From: Pseudeuparius sepicola
Lineage: Eukaryota > Arthropoda > Insecta > Coleoptera > Anthribidae
Direction: 5' to 3'
Length of the DNA stretch: 64,000 bases
Assembly: GCA_963920635.1 (NCBI GenBank)
Contig: OY987307.1
Coordinates: 14,089,735-14,153,734 of the forward strand
In this document: piece by piece, positions 35,701 through 47,533 of the stretch
Numbering within the stretch: position 1 is the stretch's first letter
Layout: every line of letters starts with the position of its first letter
Translations under genes and position numbers: made by a program
The notes under the pieces: generated by a model
The model's database searches: none
What the model was told of the DNA's origin: nothing
Seen by the model: only the letters and a program-made list of their open reading frames with translations

Positions 35701-37679
35701 ATGGAACAAATATCGGGTATACCCTAGTTTTTGTTAATTGGTAGTTATAATTTTTTATTATGTTGTCCCGGAGTGATGCAATAAAGTAATTTTTTTTTCT
35801 CAAAAACGAAGCGAGATACGAGAATAATTCAAGAGACAAAAAAGTTATATTTTTAGTTTTTGAATGCAAAAAAAAGTTTTAAAATTTCTCCTGTGAAAAA
35901 ATCCAAAAAACACAATGCTAAGTATTTTTTTTTAACAAAATGCATTCGTGCAGGTGAAAAAATCCTCGTCTTCGACTCGGATTTTTGTTGCCACCAGAAC
36001 TCATGCTTCTTGTTAAAATATTACTTAGCAATGTTTTTTTTTTTTTTCGATTTTTTTCGGAAAAATTAGATGCTCCTATGATATTACTTACGAAAATACC
36101 ACTAGTGGTATTATCGCTGAAATCATCACCTGATTAGTTAATATTTCAAAAAATGTGTCCTTTCATTGGTTCATATTGGCAGGCGTTAAATTCTCAAAAT
36201 ATTGTACTATTACAATACATTCTGAGTGAACACCTAGTATTTACACCTCTTTCAACATCAAACAACACCACATTCTTCGATATTTCATATTTTCAGCTTT
36301 CAGCTACTGTTATTATCATTTTTTAATTTTTAATACGCACATAGGTAAATTCTGTCAGTGGTTGCGAACAGTTTTTATGTTAAACTTTTTTCCGAATATC
36401 GAAAAGTAAGAGCGGTTTAAAATTTTTAAATTGTTTAGATTTTTGGCCATAGTTTTCATAGGTGGCAATGAACAGCAACTTTCATTACAAAAGAAAGGCC
36501 GCCCGCAAGGGCTATCGAGTCACCCTGTATAGTTTACTTAAATTGTACTTTATTAAAATATATCCACAATTTTAATTACACAAGAATAATAATTGCTCCA
36601 CTTTTTTCCATTCACAAACAATATATAAAGGGAATACATAATTATAATACCTAGGCAGTTGCGAATCGCTTTTCATTCTTTGAACATCTATCTACAAATG
36701 CATGTGACCTTATTGGGACGTATCAGAGTATGGTATAATTAGAGGTTAAACTATTTACATAGGAAGCACAATCCTCAATAATTATTATACCAGCTGAACT
36801 TCATTATGTGACACCTTACATTGACACAGGGAGCTTCTAGGTAAACCTAGACAATATCATGAACATAGCGCACCTGTACACTGTACAGCTACAGGGCGAA
36901 CTACAAATATGTGACCTAATTGGGACGTACAGCTGGTATAATTGGAAAAAAAGTTGGTACACTTAGGTTTGGGACCGTGCGGAATGATAAGAATTCATTA
37001 TCGGTTTTTGTCTAAAAAATCGCTGAGGCACTTCTCCACTACTCGATATTCAGGGTCGTGGTAGGATTGACCGAATTATATTTTTATATAAGATGTACCT
37101 CTAATACTTTTTGGAAGAACTATTTAACAAAAAGGTATGCGTAGGTATACAAATAGTTTAAATGAATCATTCTTTAGAATCTTTTTTACTCTTGTAGAGT
37201 TTTCGTTTATGGTTTGGTACAAGATATTGCAAGGGATATTCATTAGAATTTTTCGTTAATTTTAGGCTTTGTCGCGTTTTTTGAAATATTAAGCTTAGGT
37301 ACATTTAGTACGGGTTTTTTAAAAACACACTCTGGTAATTTGCCTAGAAACTCGTACGTGATTTGAGCACTATATTTTTTCAAGATAAAACAAAAAACTA
37401 TGTTTGTTTAATACACGGCGATAAATGAATCTATTGCCGTGGTTTCATAAAATGAAATAAGGGCTGCATTTATCTTATCATCTGGAAAAGCTACTAATAA
37501 GTAATTTGTGAATCCCCACATATTTTCCAAAATCAAAATAATTGCTAGAATAATTATTGTCTTCTCTATGTCAGAATATATTATTCATACAATTAAGTCG
37601 ACTACTTTCAAGTTTCACAAGCAACGTGCAGTACCTACATCGTAGCCCTGTTTTATGAAATATGGCCCTACATAATATA
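32783..37679. other. No gene recognised; AT-rich intergenic DNA
   Basis: A GC-richer stretch at 32875-33090 has short open frames in several directions but nothing I recognise. CACCCTGTATAG at 36523-36534 marks a lone terminus of the foldback families. Homopolymer-rich DNA fills 35600-36100. Confidence 0.4.
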
Positions 37680-37985
37680 GGTACCAGAAATCTCCAACAC
37701 GAGTTAAAATCAGAACGTGTAGACCTAATTACATGAACTTAGATACAAAAGGACCCGACAGAACGCTGAATTCTCAAACACGAAGATGGTTTGAAGGCAT
37801 GAGGTTATTTTCGTACTGTGTGGGGACGCAATTTCTCCTAATTTTTCATAACGGCTGCAATAACCTTAAAAGCCGGAGTCGCTCTTTCCGAACACAACGG
37901 TGGCTGATGGATTTACATTTGTGTCAATTGCCGAGAGAAAAGGCTTGCCTGCCTCGATAATGTGATCGATTTTAAACACAGTCAG
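37680..37985. repeat. Dispersed repeat H, copy 1
   Basis: A direct, diverged copy of 38965-39290. The conserved core is GCAATAACCTTAAAAGCCGG (37856-37875 and 39160-39179), with matching flanks CAGAAATCTCC at the left and GCTTGCCTG-like text at the right. A 75-codon frame crosses it but the other copy does not keep that frame. Class unknown. Confidence 0.6.
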
Positions 37986-38129
37986 AGGTACGTTTAAGGT
38001 GTTAGCGTCTGCTGTCCTGCACATTGCTAAAAAACACAAACATGTTTTTTCATTCTTTTTCTCCTTTAAAGTGCAATGTAGTTTGGGATTAGGGGCCATA
38101 CAAAAATTAACGTAAAATTATATTATCTC

Positions 38130-38177
38130 TTCACCGACCTTTCGGCTGATATACGAGTACAGCCATCTTCAGGGTTC
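38130..38177 (-). ncRNA. Hammerhead-like motif, Penelope-type relic
   Basis: The minus strand reads CTGAAGA, one unpaired T, a 5-bp stem GGCTG/CAGCC closing an 11-base loop, then GAAAGG. The order fits the hammerhead core with the N7 position A. As at 16610-16662 there is an additional base before stem II. It is most likely a remnant of a Penelope-like terminal region. Confidence 0.35.
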
Positions 38178-38964
38178 TAAAATTACAAAATACATAGCAA
38201 ATGAGAAAAATAAAAACTAAAACATTACGAAACAATAATAAAATTTAACAATTCAGAAAATACATGCAACAAATTAAACACAAACTAGCAGGAGAATAAA
38301 TCATTAAATGGTAATAATAGGAGAAAAATAAGGAAAGGAAGAAATTCTTCGTTTACGAAACAAATTTTAACAGAAATGTTTATTTATTCATTCGCGAATA
38401 TGCCCCAAAAGTGAAATTATGCAGTCAAAGTCAATGAATGCAGGTACATTCCAAGCGAGATTCCAAGGAAATATAGGTACCATAAAAAAGTGCTTAGCTT
38501 GGCGTGTCGAACTGTTTCCCCACAGACGACCAATTTGCAGTACTATGGAGGAGCACCCAAACTCCTAGCTAATTGGCACATAGGCAACTCAACACCATAA
38601 ATAGGTACATTCTTTACAACAACCTCAACACAAAGAGACATTGGCGTTGGCAACTGACTGATAAAATAAAGAAAATACGTTATAGTGAACAAAATTGAGC
38701 GGAAAGTAATATTACCAACCGATAAATTTACTGTAATAAAAATATCTAGACACTATACCTAAAAAAAACTTGTTGTTTGTTCCAATGTGATAGGTACTTT
38801 AATTTTATTATATTTTGAATTATTGACTAGTTGTAATGAAAACAACAATGTTTCATTCACATTAGGTACATATTTTTTTAGAAACTACTGATTATTTTTT
38901 ACAGTAATCTTAAAACCAATAATTTTTACTTTCTGATTTATGAAAGTAAAATTTTATCAAACGG

Positions 38965-39290
38965 TACACCAGAAATCTCCTACTACAAAGTTTAAAGTTA
39001 ACAGCAGAGCGTGTAAACCTAACTACGCGAACGTGGAGATAAATGGCCAAGATAAGAACGTTGCACTCTTAAACACGAAAAGGGTGTGAATTTTTCACGG
39101 CAAGCGGTTATTTTCCTTCTGTGATGGGATGCAATCCCTCCTAATCTTTCGTAACGGCCGCAATAACCTTAAAAGCCGGAGTCGCGCTTCCCGAACACTC
39201 CGGCTGATGTATTTACATTTCACGTGTCACTTAGTAAGAGCAGGGACTTGCCTGTCTTGAGAATGAGAATGTGAGTGATTTGAAATGCAA
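38965..39290. repeat. Dispersed repeat H, copy 2
   Basis: Second copy of the repeat described at 37680-37985, in the same orientation about 1.3 kb away. Both share the core GCAATAACCTTAAAAGCCGG and ACATTT..GTGTCA, but outer parts have drifted. Confidence 0.6.
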
Positions 39291-41382
39291 CGGGTGGTAG
39301 GTACTTTAGAAATATTACGGAGCTGTGGGTAGATTCTACTGCATTGAAGATATTTGTTATGTGCATTTGTCACATAGTGGAATCATCTTATAACTGCGCA
39401 CGTATTTTACATAGGATTAGCAGTTTGTTATATAATTATTTATATTAAGTATTTATTTATTATATTTTAGTATATTATGTAACCATTGCTTCCAATTTGT
39501 TATCCGCTGCTGGTTATGATCGTCAAGGTTGTTCACCTAAATTTTCATTCCATCCATCCTCAATGGAATTACCATAGCGCGAGATATAAGACTAAAGTAA
39601 TCTGGGGAACATTTTTATAAGTATAATAAAAATAATTTAACTCTTAAAAAGTAAATAGGTGAATATTATACTACGTTCTGAGGCGGAAAACTTTTCACTA
39701 CAGCCTAGAGAGATAGGTTAGAATGACCTATAGGCACGCAGGTGGAGGTCAGTGATATCCGGACGAAATGTTCATATTATTATAAAGTTGGAGTGAAAAA
39801 CGCATACCTACCTAAAAAGAAACCGACAGGGTCCGTCGATATTTTTAAATTTCATTTTATATTTTTCCAAATAACTTTTGAACGAACCGAAATATTTATA
39901 CGGAATTTGGCGACTGGGCCTTTTTTGGGGCCAGGAACTCAAATATTAGCATAGCTTTGCTGTGTTTTAAATTTATAACTTTTTTGGATCCAGGTATATT
40001 TTTTTTTTCTGACATATGAATATGTTTTCGCCTGAGGTTTTTAGAGTACTTTAGTGTACGTTGTAGATCTCTCCGGCAGCAACTGTTTCCTTTATACAGC
40101 GTGATCAGTTAAGGGCGGCCCTCGGCCATTTCTCGGGAACTATGCAAGCTAGAAAGATGCGGTAAAAAAATTGTTAATAAAAGTGACCCAAATAATTTCA
40201 ATGAAAATGTTTTCAAGTTCCTTCGTTTGCCGCCAGGGGGTGAATTCACCATGTTGTTGAATAAAACTGTCTTTTTCTCCGCAAATCGCCTACCTTATCT
40301 GGATCTGAAATAGTATTTTTAGAACCTCCCTATAATTCTCTACAATTTTTGTTTACAAAATTTTTTCGTGGTTGCTACGGCAACGGCCGCGCTACGAAGG
40401 AAAGCGGTGTTAAAAATTCAAAACGTCATATCTCGAATATGCCTAAACCCAATTCAGCAAACTATAGCTCATATTAAAGAGTGTTTTAAGGAGAATTTAC
40501 CGCCCTTTTGACATAGACAAATTAATAAGTATGTTCAAAGCTAGGGGGCGCTATTCAGAAAATGTCCATAATTGTTCGATTTTCTCAAAAATTTCAAACG
40601 CAACCCTATAGTAATATTTACCTTATGTGATGCGACAATTCATGACAAAAATAAATATGAAAACCGCAAGTCGATATCTTATTCCGTTTTAAAGTTGTAG
40701 TAGAAAATGTGCACAAATGACATGACACATGACCCTTAGTTGGTGGGTACTTTCAAATGTGAGAAAAGCGAAAAGAATAAAAATAAGAGGATTTTTATTA
40801 TACCATTCATTAGAACTAAGAAAACACTTATCTAATATGTTGGAAATGTTTCCCGTCATTTATTCAGTTAAAAGTATTTTCGCTAAAAAAACGCAGGGAA
40901 AAACATATTTATGCCAGAACAAAGAATACATTTAGATAAAAAAATATGACGATTTAATGCACGTGAAGTGCCGTAGGTGGGGCCCATTACAAATATCATC
41001 AAAGCTATGCTAATATGTGACTTCCTTGCCCTCTTATACCAAATTACGTGCAAATATTTCGATTCGTTCAAAAGTTAATTAAAAAATATGTAATAAATTT
41101 AAATTTTATTATTTTTTATGTCTTTTCACCTTTTTTCTTCGATGTTCTTTCAGCCCTATAAATGTCTACACTGTTTTTTGAAACACCTTGTATACTCTCA
41201 AAATTATAGAAGTTGCTCACAAAGTGACCGCAATTTTTTATTTTTTACCAGAAAAGAGTTAGGATGTTCACATGCATGTATATACACACTAGTCTAGAAA
41301 TAGCACATTTGATGCACAGCACAGTTTGATGAATTCTCTGACCTTTTGTAAGAAATTACCAACTTACAAACTTTTTAGCCCG
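39291..41382. other. No gene recognised
   Basis: AT-rich, with ATACAGCGTGATCAGTTAAG at 40095-40114 and AACACCTTGTATAC near 41183 that look like worn ends of TACAGGG-type elements. No coding signal I trust. Confidence 0.35.
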
Positions 41383-44300
41383 CAATAATAAGAATAATAA
41401 TAATAATAATAATAATAACTTAACTTAACTTAATAAAAACTTAGGACAAGAGATTATCGGCTACCGACAACAACTGCATGCCGAGTTCTGCAGGGAGTTT
41501 CCACACATGCAAGTGTCTGAACAAAGAGTGTCAGATCAGTATCGAACTATTCTAAGAAATAACCGAATTCCAGAAACGCGACTTAACGCTATCAAATGGG
41601 AAGTTGAGCTAGAGATCCACGGCGAACACATAGACATAGATGACAACAACAACAATGGGGAACTTCAAGAGCCTGGACAACAACTAGAAGCCGAAACGGT
41701 AGAACCAACAACCGAGAGTCTGGAACGGGTTAACGAAGAACATTTTGAAGGCTTGGACACACATATGAGACAGGCAGTATTGCGATACGAAGGCACAGAC
41801 CCACTTAGCAGGCCACCGCTACCAAGATTAAATTCTTCCAGGAAACTTGCGATCGTGCTCGATCTTATGAACACAAGAATTTTACCAAGCTATGTTTCAG
41901 TGACACCAACATTAGAACGTATGCACATGTTAATCTACTGTGCCGCAACGGCAGTCATCACTGTAATGGGTGCCAAGATCCGAACGGCCCAAGAGTTGAA
42001 TCGTGCAAGACCAGAACCACGAATGGCTCAATGGGAAATGCGACTAAATCGGAAGATCGAGAGTCTCCGTAAAGACATAGGACAAGTGACGGAATATATC
42101 AGAGGAGTTAGAACTAGAAGGATCCAGAGGGCGGTGCAGGCAGTAATGAGCCGCACCCAAATGCATTCTCGGCATGACCCCGCGAACATCACTGCTCAAC
42201 AATGTCTTGACACATTAAAACAAAAACTTTCTGTTTTCGCAGGGCGTCTGAGGAGATACAAGGCTAGTAACAACAGGAAACGAGACAATAAACTCTTTGA
42301 ACGATCAGAAAAGGGTTTCTACCGTGCTTTTAATTCTAGCGCCGATGCCACAAATGCGAGTTACCCTAGCAGAGAACAGGTCGACGGTTTCTGGAGAAAT
42401 CAACTTGCCACACCAGGTCCATACAATGTCAGTGCAAGCTGGATCAGCGAAGAACGCGAGATGGGCCGGAACTATAGCCAGATGCAACACGAGCAATTCA
42501 CAACCGCTGAGGTCTCCGATGTCATCAAGAATTCCCACAACTGGAAGGCACCAGGTCCAGATCATCTCCAAAATTATTGGATTAAGAAGTTGTGGTGCAC
42601 GCATGAACAAATAACTACCTTAATTAATGAAGTCTTGCTCGATCCTCTGAAAATGCCATTGTTTCTTACACAGGGTGCAACTTACCTGTTACCAAAAGAC
42701 CAGCGAAATACGGATAACCCTGCCAAGTACCGCCCAATAACCTGCTTGCCTACGCTGTACAAGATAATCACATCTTGCCTTACGCAGCGAATATATGCTC
42801 ACTGCGAGCGGAACAACATCATTGCAATGCAGCAGAAGGGCTGCTCGAAGGGCGCAATGGGATGCAAAGAGCAACTCATCATAGACTCTGTCATCTGCAA
42901 CCAGGCTCATTCCAAGCAACGAAACCTCCACATGGCTTATGTGGACTACAAAAAAGCATTTGATTCCGTACCTCACGACTGGCTCACAGGTATCTTAAAG
43001 CTGTATAAAATAGATCATCATACAGTTTCCTTTTTAGAACACGTTATGACAACCTGGCGCACTAAGATACAACTCAGAACCGCAGACAGTAACATCGAGA
43101 CCGACACAATCAACATCCGACGAGGGATTTTCCAAGGAGATTCACTCAGTCCACTGTGGTTCTGCATGGCGATGAACCCTCTATCACATCGGTTGAACTC
43201 TACAAAATATGGCTTCGCTATCAAAAGCAACAACGCAGAAGCGATCAAGTTGAATCACCTATTATATATGGATGATTTAAAACTGATCGCCGCAACCAAA
43301 AACCAACTAACGCAAATGCTTAAAATTGTAGAGGAGTTCTCCAGGGACATCGGAATGCTGTTTGGACTGGACAAGTGCCGCACCCTTAATATCATCCGGG
43401 GAAAGCTCGAACAAAGCGCACACGAGATGCAGGACGGCCAGGAGATCGAAGCAATGAGCAAGGGAGATACATACAAGTATCTCGGGATGAAACAAGCTCA
43501 AAGGATAGACCATCGAACAATGAAGACTGATTTAACGAATGAATTCATCAAGAGAGTAAGACAAGTAGTGCGAACTGATCTTAACAGCAGGAATTTGTTT
43601 AAGGCCCTGAACACGTATGCGTGCTCTGTACTCAGCTATTCGTTCGGAATAGTGAATTGGACCAACACGGACATCAACAACCTGCAACGAAAAGTTAGGA
43701 CACTACTGACAAAAGCTCATAAACATCATCCCCGTAGCGCCGTAGAAAGAACAACTCTGCCACGTCAACTAGGAGGAAGAGGATTGGCAGATCTCAGCAA
43801 GCAATTGGACCAACAAATATTAAATCTGCGTAATTATTTCTACAGGCAGGCCAACAGCTCCACACTACATAGGGCTATATGCGGAGCAGACGTCTCAACA
43901 CCGCTACGTCTGACGGAACACGAGCGTCAAAATCACCACCGAACCGACAACGATAAACTACAGAGGTGGTTGGGGAAGCCGCTGCACGGGAGACATCCTA
44001 ATGAGGTTAACCAGGAACATGTCGACAAGTTAGCGTCGAACTATTGGCTGACCTCGGGACGAATGTTCCCCGAGACGGAAGGCTTCCTACTGGCCATACA
44101 AGATCAGGTTATACCAACTCGCAACTACCTAAAATTCATTGTAGGAGATGCATCGGTAGTGGATGACAGATGCAGATACGGGTGCCCAACTTCAGAAACA
44201 ATCCAGCACATAACAGGAGGATGTCAGATGTTCGCATCAACGGAATATAAGGAACGACACGATTCGGTTGCCAAGATCTTGCACCGGGAACTGGCGGAAA

Positions 44301-44910
44301 AGCTGCTGCTTGTGCAGACAGAAAGGGTCCCATATTACAACTACACACCTGAGCCTGTTCTTGAGAACAGCAACTACAAGATGTACTGGGATCGTACAGT
44401 TCTGACTGATCAACGAGTTGCCCATAACAGACCGGACCTTATAATAGTTGATAAAATTTCTAGGAAGACAACTCTGATTGATGTGGCCATCCCGAACAAC
44501 AACAACCTGCGTGTGAAGCAAGTCGAGAAGATCGCGAAGTACAGAGACTTAGAAGAACGAATTAGAAGGCAATGGGAAATGGAGAACGTCCAGACGATTC
44601 CAATCATCATGTCAACAACTGGTGTTATACCAAAAAGTTTGCTGAGAAACATCAAGGAGCTGAATCTAACTGATAGTCTTTACAGGTCCATGCAGAAAGC
44701 GGTACTACTTGCGACAGCCCGAACCGTCAGGAAATTCATGGGGAATGCAGGATCGTCCAAGAACATCAATGTCACCTAGGGCCCGATAACATGGCAAGGG
44801 TCTCGTCCGAGCCAGATCCTTTTGGTATCCGGGATGCCCGGGATCTGAGTGAATGTTCCCCGTAGAGGGAGTGCGAATGCCTTTTGGCTAAGTCGATATA
44901 ATAATAATAG
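41383..44910 (+). mobile_element. Dong/R4-like non-LTR retrotransposon in a TAA microsatellite
   Basis: The left border is an AAT/TAA repeat at 41383-41417 and the right border another short run, ATAATAATAATAG, at 44898-44910. Between them lies one long ORF with RT and restriction-like endonuclease and a 130-bp 3' UTR. Elements of the R4/Dong group are known for insertion into TAA repeats, which agrees. There is no poly(A). The reading frame stays open upstream of the first ATG nearly to the repeat (from 41429), so the copy is probably truncated at its 5' end. Confidence 0.85.
41507..44779 (+). CDS. Non-LTR retrotransposon protein: RT plus restriction-like endonuclease
   Basis: An intact 1,090-codon frame. 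The N-terminal ~300 residues are helical and Gln/Arg-rich with no zinc finger visible. RT follows: YRPITCLPTLYKI, DYKKAFDSVPHDWL, RRGIFQGDSLSPLWF and YMDD at residues 587-590, then LDKCRTL. Near residues 888-906 is a zinc-knuckle-like C..G C...... H...GC (CRYGCPTSETIQHITGGC). The C-terminal part has RPDLIIVDK...TLIDVAIP (about 975-1000), the PD-(D/E)XK endonuclease typical of R2/R4-type LINEs with a single ORF. The enzyme nicks its target and primes reverse transcription there. The start ATG may be internal, since about 25 codons upstream are open and look protein-like. No damaging change is seen in motifs. Confidence 0.9.
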   Translation: MQVSEQRVSDQYRTILRNNRIPETRLNAIKWEVELEIHGEHIDIDDNNNNGELQEPGQQLEAETVEPTTESLERVNEEHFEGLDTHMRQAVLRYEGTDPLSRPPLPRLNSSRKLAIVLDLMNTRILPSYVSVTPTLERMHMLIYCAATAVITVMGAKIRTAQELNRARPEPRMAQWEMRLNRKIESLRKDIGQVTEYIRGVRTRRIQRAVQAVMSRTQMHSRHDPANITAQQCLDTLKQKLSVFAGRLRRYKASNNRKRDNKLFERSEKGFYRAFNSSADATNASYPSREQVDGFWRNQLATPGPYNVSASWISEEREMGRNYSQMQHEQFTTAEVSDVIKNSHNWKAPGPDHLQNYWIKKLWCTHEQITTLINEVLLDPLKMPLFLTQGATYLLPKDQRNTDNPAKYRPITCLPTLYKIITSCLTQRIYAHCERNNIIAMQQKGCSKGAMGCKEQLIIDSVICNQAHSKQRNLHMAYVDYKKAFDSVPHDWLTGILKLYKIDHHTVSFLEHVMTTWRTKIQLRTADSNIETDTINIRRGIFQGDSLSPLWFCMAMNPLSHRLNSTKYGFAIKSNNAEAIKLNHLLYMDDLKLIAATKNQLTQMLKIVEEFSRDIGMLFGLDKCRTLNIIRGKLEQSAHEMQDGQEIEAMSKGDTYKYLGMKQAQRIDHRTMKTDLTNEFIKRVRQVVRTDLNSRNLFKALNTYACSVLSYSFGIVNWTNTDINNLQRKVRTLLTKAHKHHPRSAVERTTLPRQLGGRGLADLSKQLDQQILNLRNYFYRQANSSTLHRAICGADVSTPLRLTEHERQNHHRTDNDKLQRWLGKPLHGRHPNEVNQEHVDKLASNYWLTSGRMFPETEGFLLAIQDQVIPTRNYLKFIVGDASVVDDRCRYGCPTSETIQHITGGCQMFASTEYKERHDSVAKILHRELAEKLLLVQTERVPYYNYTPEPVLENSNYKMYWDRTVLTDQRVAHNRPDLIIVDKISRKTTLIDVAIPNNNNLRVKQVEKIAKYRDLEERIRRQWEMENVQTIPIIMSTTGVIPKSLLRNIKELNLTDSLYRSMQKAVLLATARTVRKFMGNAGSSKNINVT

Positions 44911-45127
44911 TGCCCTGTTATTTTGGTTGCTAGCTGCGAAAGTGGTTGCTTGGTACAAAAAGTATTGCTTAGCAACCCTTACGCAGCAAGGACGTTAAAA
45001 CCATTAATAAAATATATGTAGCAACGCGAATCTTGCGTCAATTTTAATAGGTTTCAGAACAATCGTTTTACAAACTGGTTTTGATCATAAAGAACACGAA
45101 TTATACCAAAGAAAAACAATAATAATT

Positions 45128-45384
45128 TAAATGTTTCTCTGTTTCTCATGGTTCAAATCCCACACAAAGCTCAACTTGTTTTATTTATTTTTTATTATCG
45201 CTGCATTCTGCCTCTTATATTTATCACTGATTATAATTTTTAGTAATTGAACAAAGGTTATTTTGAAGATTATTATTACTCACAATCTACTCCAAATGTA
45301 TTTATAGCTTTATTCAAAATACCTATAACCTGAAATTTTCGGTAGGAGGAAAAATGTAATACATTGCACGATGCGTAAAGCTTT
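45128..45384 (+). mobile_element. tRNA-derived SINE, copy 1
   Basis: Contains a near-perfect pol III B box GGTTCAAATCC at 45150-45160. The body, from TATCGCTGCATTCTGCCTCTTA to AATGTAATACATTGCACGATGCG, is shared with 56806-57073. The A-box end is worn. The two copies define a family, called here SINE-X. Confidence 0.7.
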
Positions 45385-47380
45385 AATAATTGGCAAATGA
45401 TCGTCTAGTTTAATTAGTTAGGACCTTGTTCTACGTTGTGTTTTGTTTATTTGTAACCGTGGTAATTTTTAAAGTATTGATTGCATATTTGTTGATCAAA
45501 CTATAGAGTATAGCTATAAATACTTGTTCAGTGGTTATTTTATGGCAGTATTAGATAGACGAGGCTACCGCAATAAAATTCGTTTTGACCTAGTTTGAAC
45601 AGTCAGCTGTTTAGGCAGTTAGGGAAAATAGTAAATAAGACAAAGATTTTTTTGTTTGCATAATTAATTATGTTGCGGTTTAGGGACCAATTTCGTATTA
45701 CATTGTGTTGGTAGGGCATTGAGCCCGGACACGGCGAGGAAAACCTAATAAAACCCCGCCGGACTCCCAACGAAAACCTATACAAAGCAGTGCATACACA
45801 ACTTATACTCCTTCGCCATGGGAAGGTTAAGTGTTTGATTGATAGACCACAATACTCAAGTGTGTAAACACCGGACCGCACGAGACGTATATCGGCGACC
45901 ACACTGCCGATTGTTCTGGGTAACACCTGAAGATATAAGTAGGACACCTATAGAATCGCGCCCGTCGTTTCCACGTCGCGGGGACATTTTTGTGCCCGCT
46001 CTCGGGACGAGGTTAGCCTGCTGTTCACAGGGTTTCTCCCCCCTTCCGGTCATGACTTAGGGCGGTGATTCAGGTCTGTGCAGGTAGGGGGGAATCAAAC
46101 CCGTCCAGTCGCGGACCGGGTTTGACATCCCCTGGTTGGGGAGTCTCCCCCGGGACCAAAACTGGTCGGGTTACGTTCGGTAACAAGGTGCTAACTGACA
46201 ACCAATCGGACAGTGCATTCCCCAACATACAGTTCGTGCACTCTAGTCTGACACGCGTAAACCTCAGCCTAAGCGCCAGCGATCCATAAGCAGCTTATTG
46301 TGCGACGCTTAGACTGAGGTTCTCGCGTGTCAACTTAGAGTGCACGGACTGTAGTATCTCGCTCGGTCGAGCGTTTAATCACGCGGCTGGTTTGCCGAAT
46401 CCTTGTATATTATTGAATTCTCACAAGGAATTGTGTAGTTCAGCGGAAAATAGTGAAATCTGAATATATAGTACACATATGTACGTACAAGAGCGTCTAA
46501 GAATGGATAATTATTTTGTCTAGCCTGTAGCTTATGGTATCTACATTAGCATTGTTATGGTACACGTGACCATGGGCCTCTGACGTTGGCAAGGCGTGTG
46601 CGTGTGTACAACACCCGGCGCGTGCGCCGTGCTAAACATGATGTAAATCAAAAGTTGAGTGAGTGATGGCGGAATCCAGATCTCGTCGATATTGAGTTAG
46701 AAATAAGATTAAGCTCGTCTCGACAATATTCTGTCGTTTAGTCGACAGTTCGCTACTGGGCGAAGTGTTTTTAGTACCAGGTTGGCTTCGGAAAAACTAA
46801 TGTTTTGCGTGAGAATAAACAAGACAAAAATACGCGTATGCAGACAGCTGTTACTTGAATTAGAGATAATTTGTAATCTCTTATAGGTATCGGATTAAAA
46901 ATATATAATACATATAAAACATATTATAAAACAGATTGCATGGCAGCTGAGTTTTTAGCGGCGCAGGGCGGCCAAAGAACAAATGAAAATAGTTTCTTGA
47001 TTCGACGAGATCCATACTCCCGTAACATGTAAAATAAAAATATATTTTCCTCAAAAACCCTTTTTTATAAGAGACTACTCGCCCATGCCGTGGATATAAC
47101 AATAATAAAATAAAAAAAGGAATTTCATAGATGCAGAGACGTTAATATATTAAAGATGCCGTGACCAGAGAACAGAAGAAAATGGAAATTCGTGCTCTTT
47201 ACTCATCTAGCTCCTAGTCCACGGCCTCGCGGGGGAACTCGCGAACACACCTCAGAGTTGGTCCGACTTTCATCGTGAATTACGCACTAACGCGACTGAA
47301 TACGCGATGATTCTTTATAGCGTTCCACCAAGGCCAATATGACTTTTAAGAGAATTTAGTGAAATAGAACAGAGGTCATC
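45385..47380. other. No protein gene recognised; GC-rich island
   Basis: 45700-46380 is far more GC-rich than the neighbourhood and includes the hairpin at 46235-46346. Open frames of 60-114 codons overlap on both strands without resemblance to known proteins. From 46560 on, a (GT)-rich and CG-rich patch at 46585-46640 is followed by ordinary DNA. Confidence 0.4.
46235..46346. other. Long imperfect hairpin, 41-bp stem
   Basis: Left arm 46235-46275 and right arm 46306-46346 pair at 35 of 41 positions, with a 30-base loop that contains its own small palindrome ATAAGCAGCTTAT. Arm length and mismatch pattern would suit a pri-miRNA or a small foldback element. It is placed in the GC-rich island. 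No function can be assigned. Confidence 0.6.
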
Positions 47381-47533
47381 TGCCGGCACCCTCCCGAAGG
47401 ATTTGCATAGATGCAGAGACGTGAATTTAAATATTGCTGCCGTCACTCTCCCGAAGGAATTGCATAGATGCAGAATATTATGCTACAAGTTCGACTGCCG
47501 GCACTCTAACCGAAGGAGATGTATAGATGCAGA
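47381..47533 (+). repeat. Tandem repeat, about 57-bp unit, three copies
   Basis: Units start TGCCG(G/T)CAC at 47381, 47438 and 47496, each with CCGAAGGA and CATAGATGCAGA (TATAGATGCAGA in the third). A lone CATAGATGCAGAGACG also occurs at 47127-47142, so a fourth worn unit may be present upstream. Confidence 0.65.

Noticed and set aside
42305..42614. Overlapping ~100-codon frames on both strands in the LINE
   Set aside because: Shadows of the 1,090-codon RT/endonuclease ORF, which has the conserved motifs.
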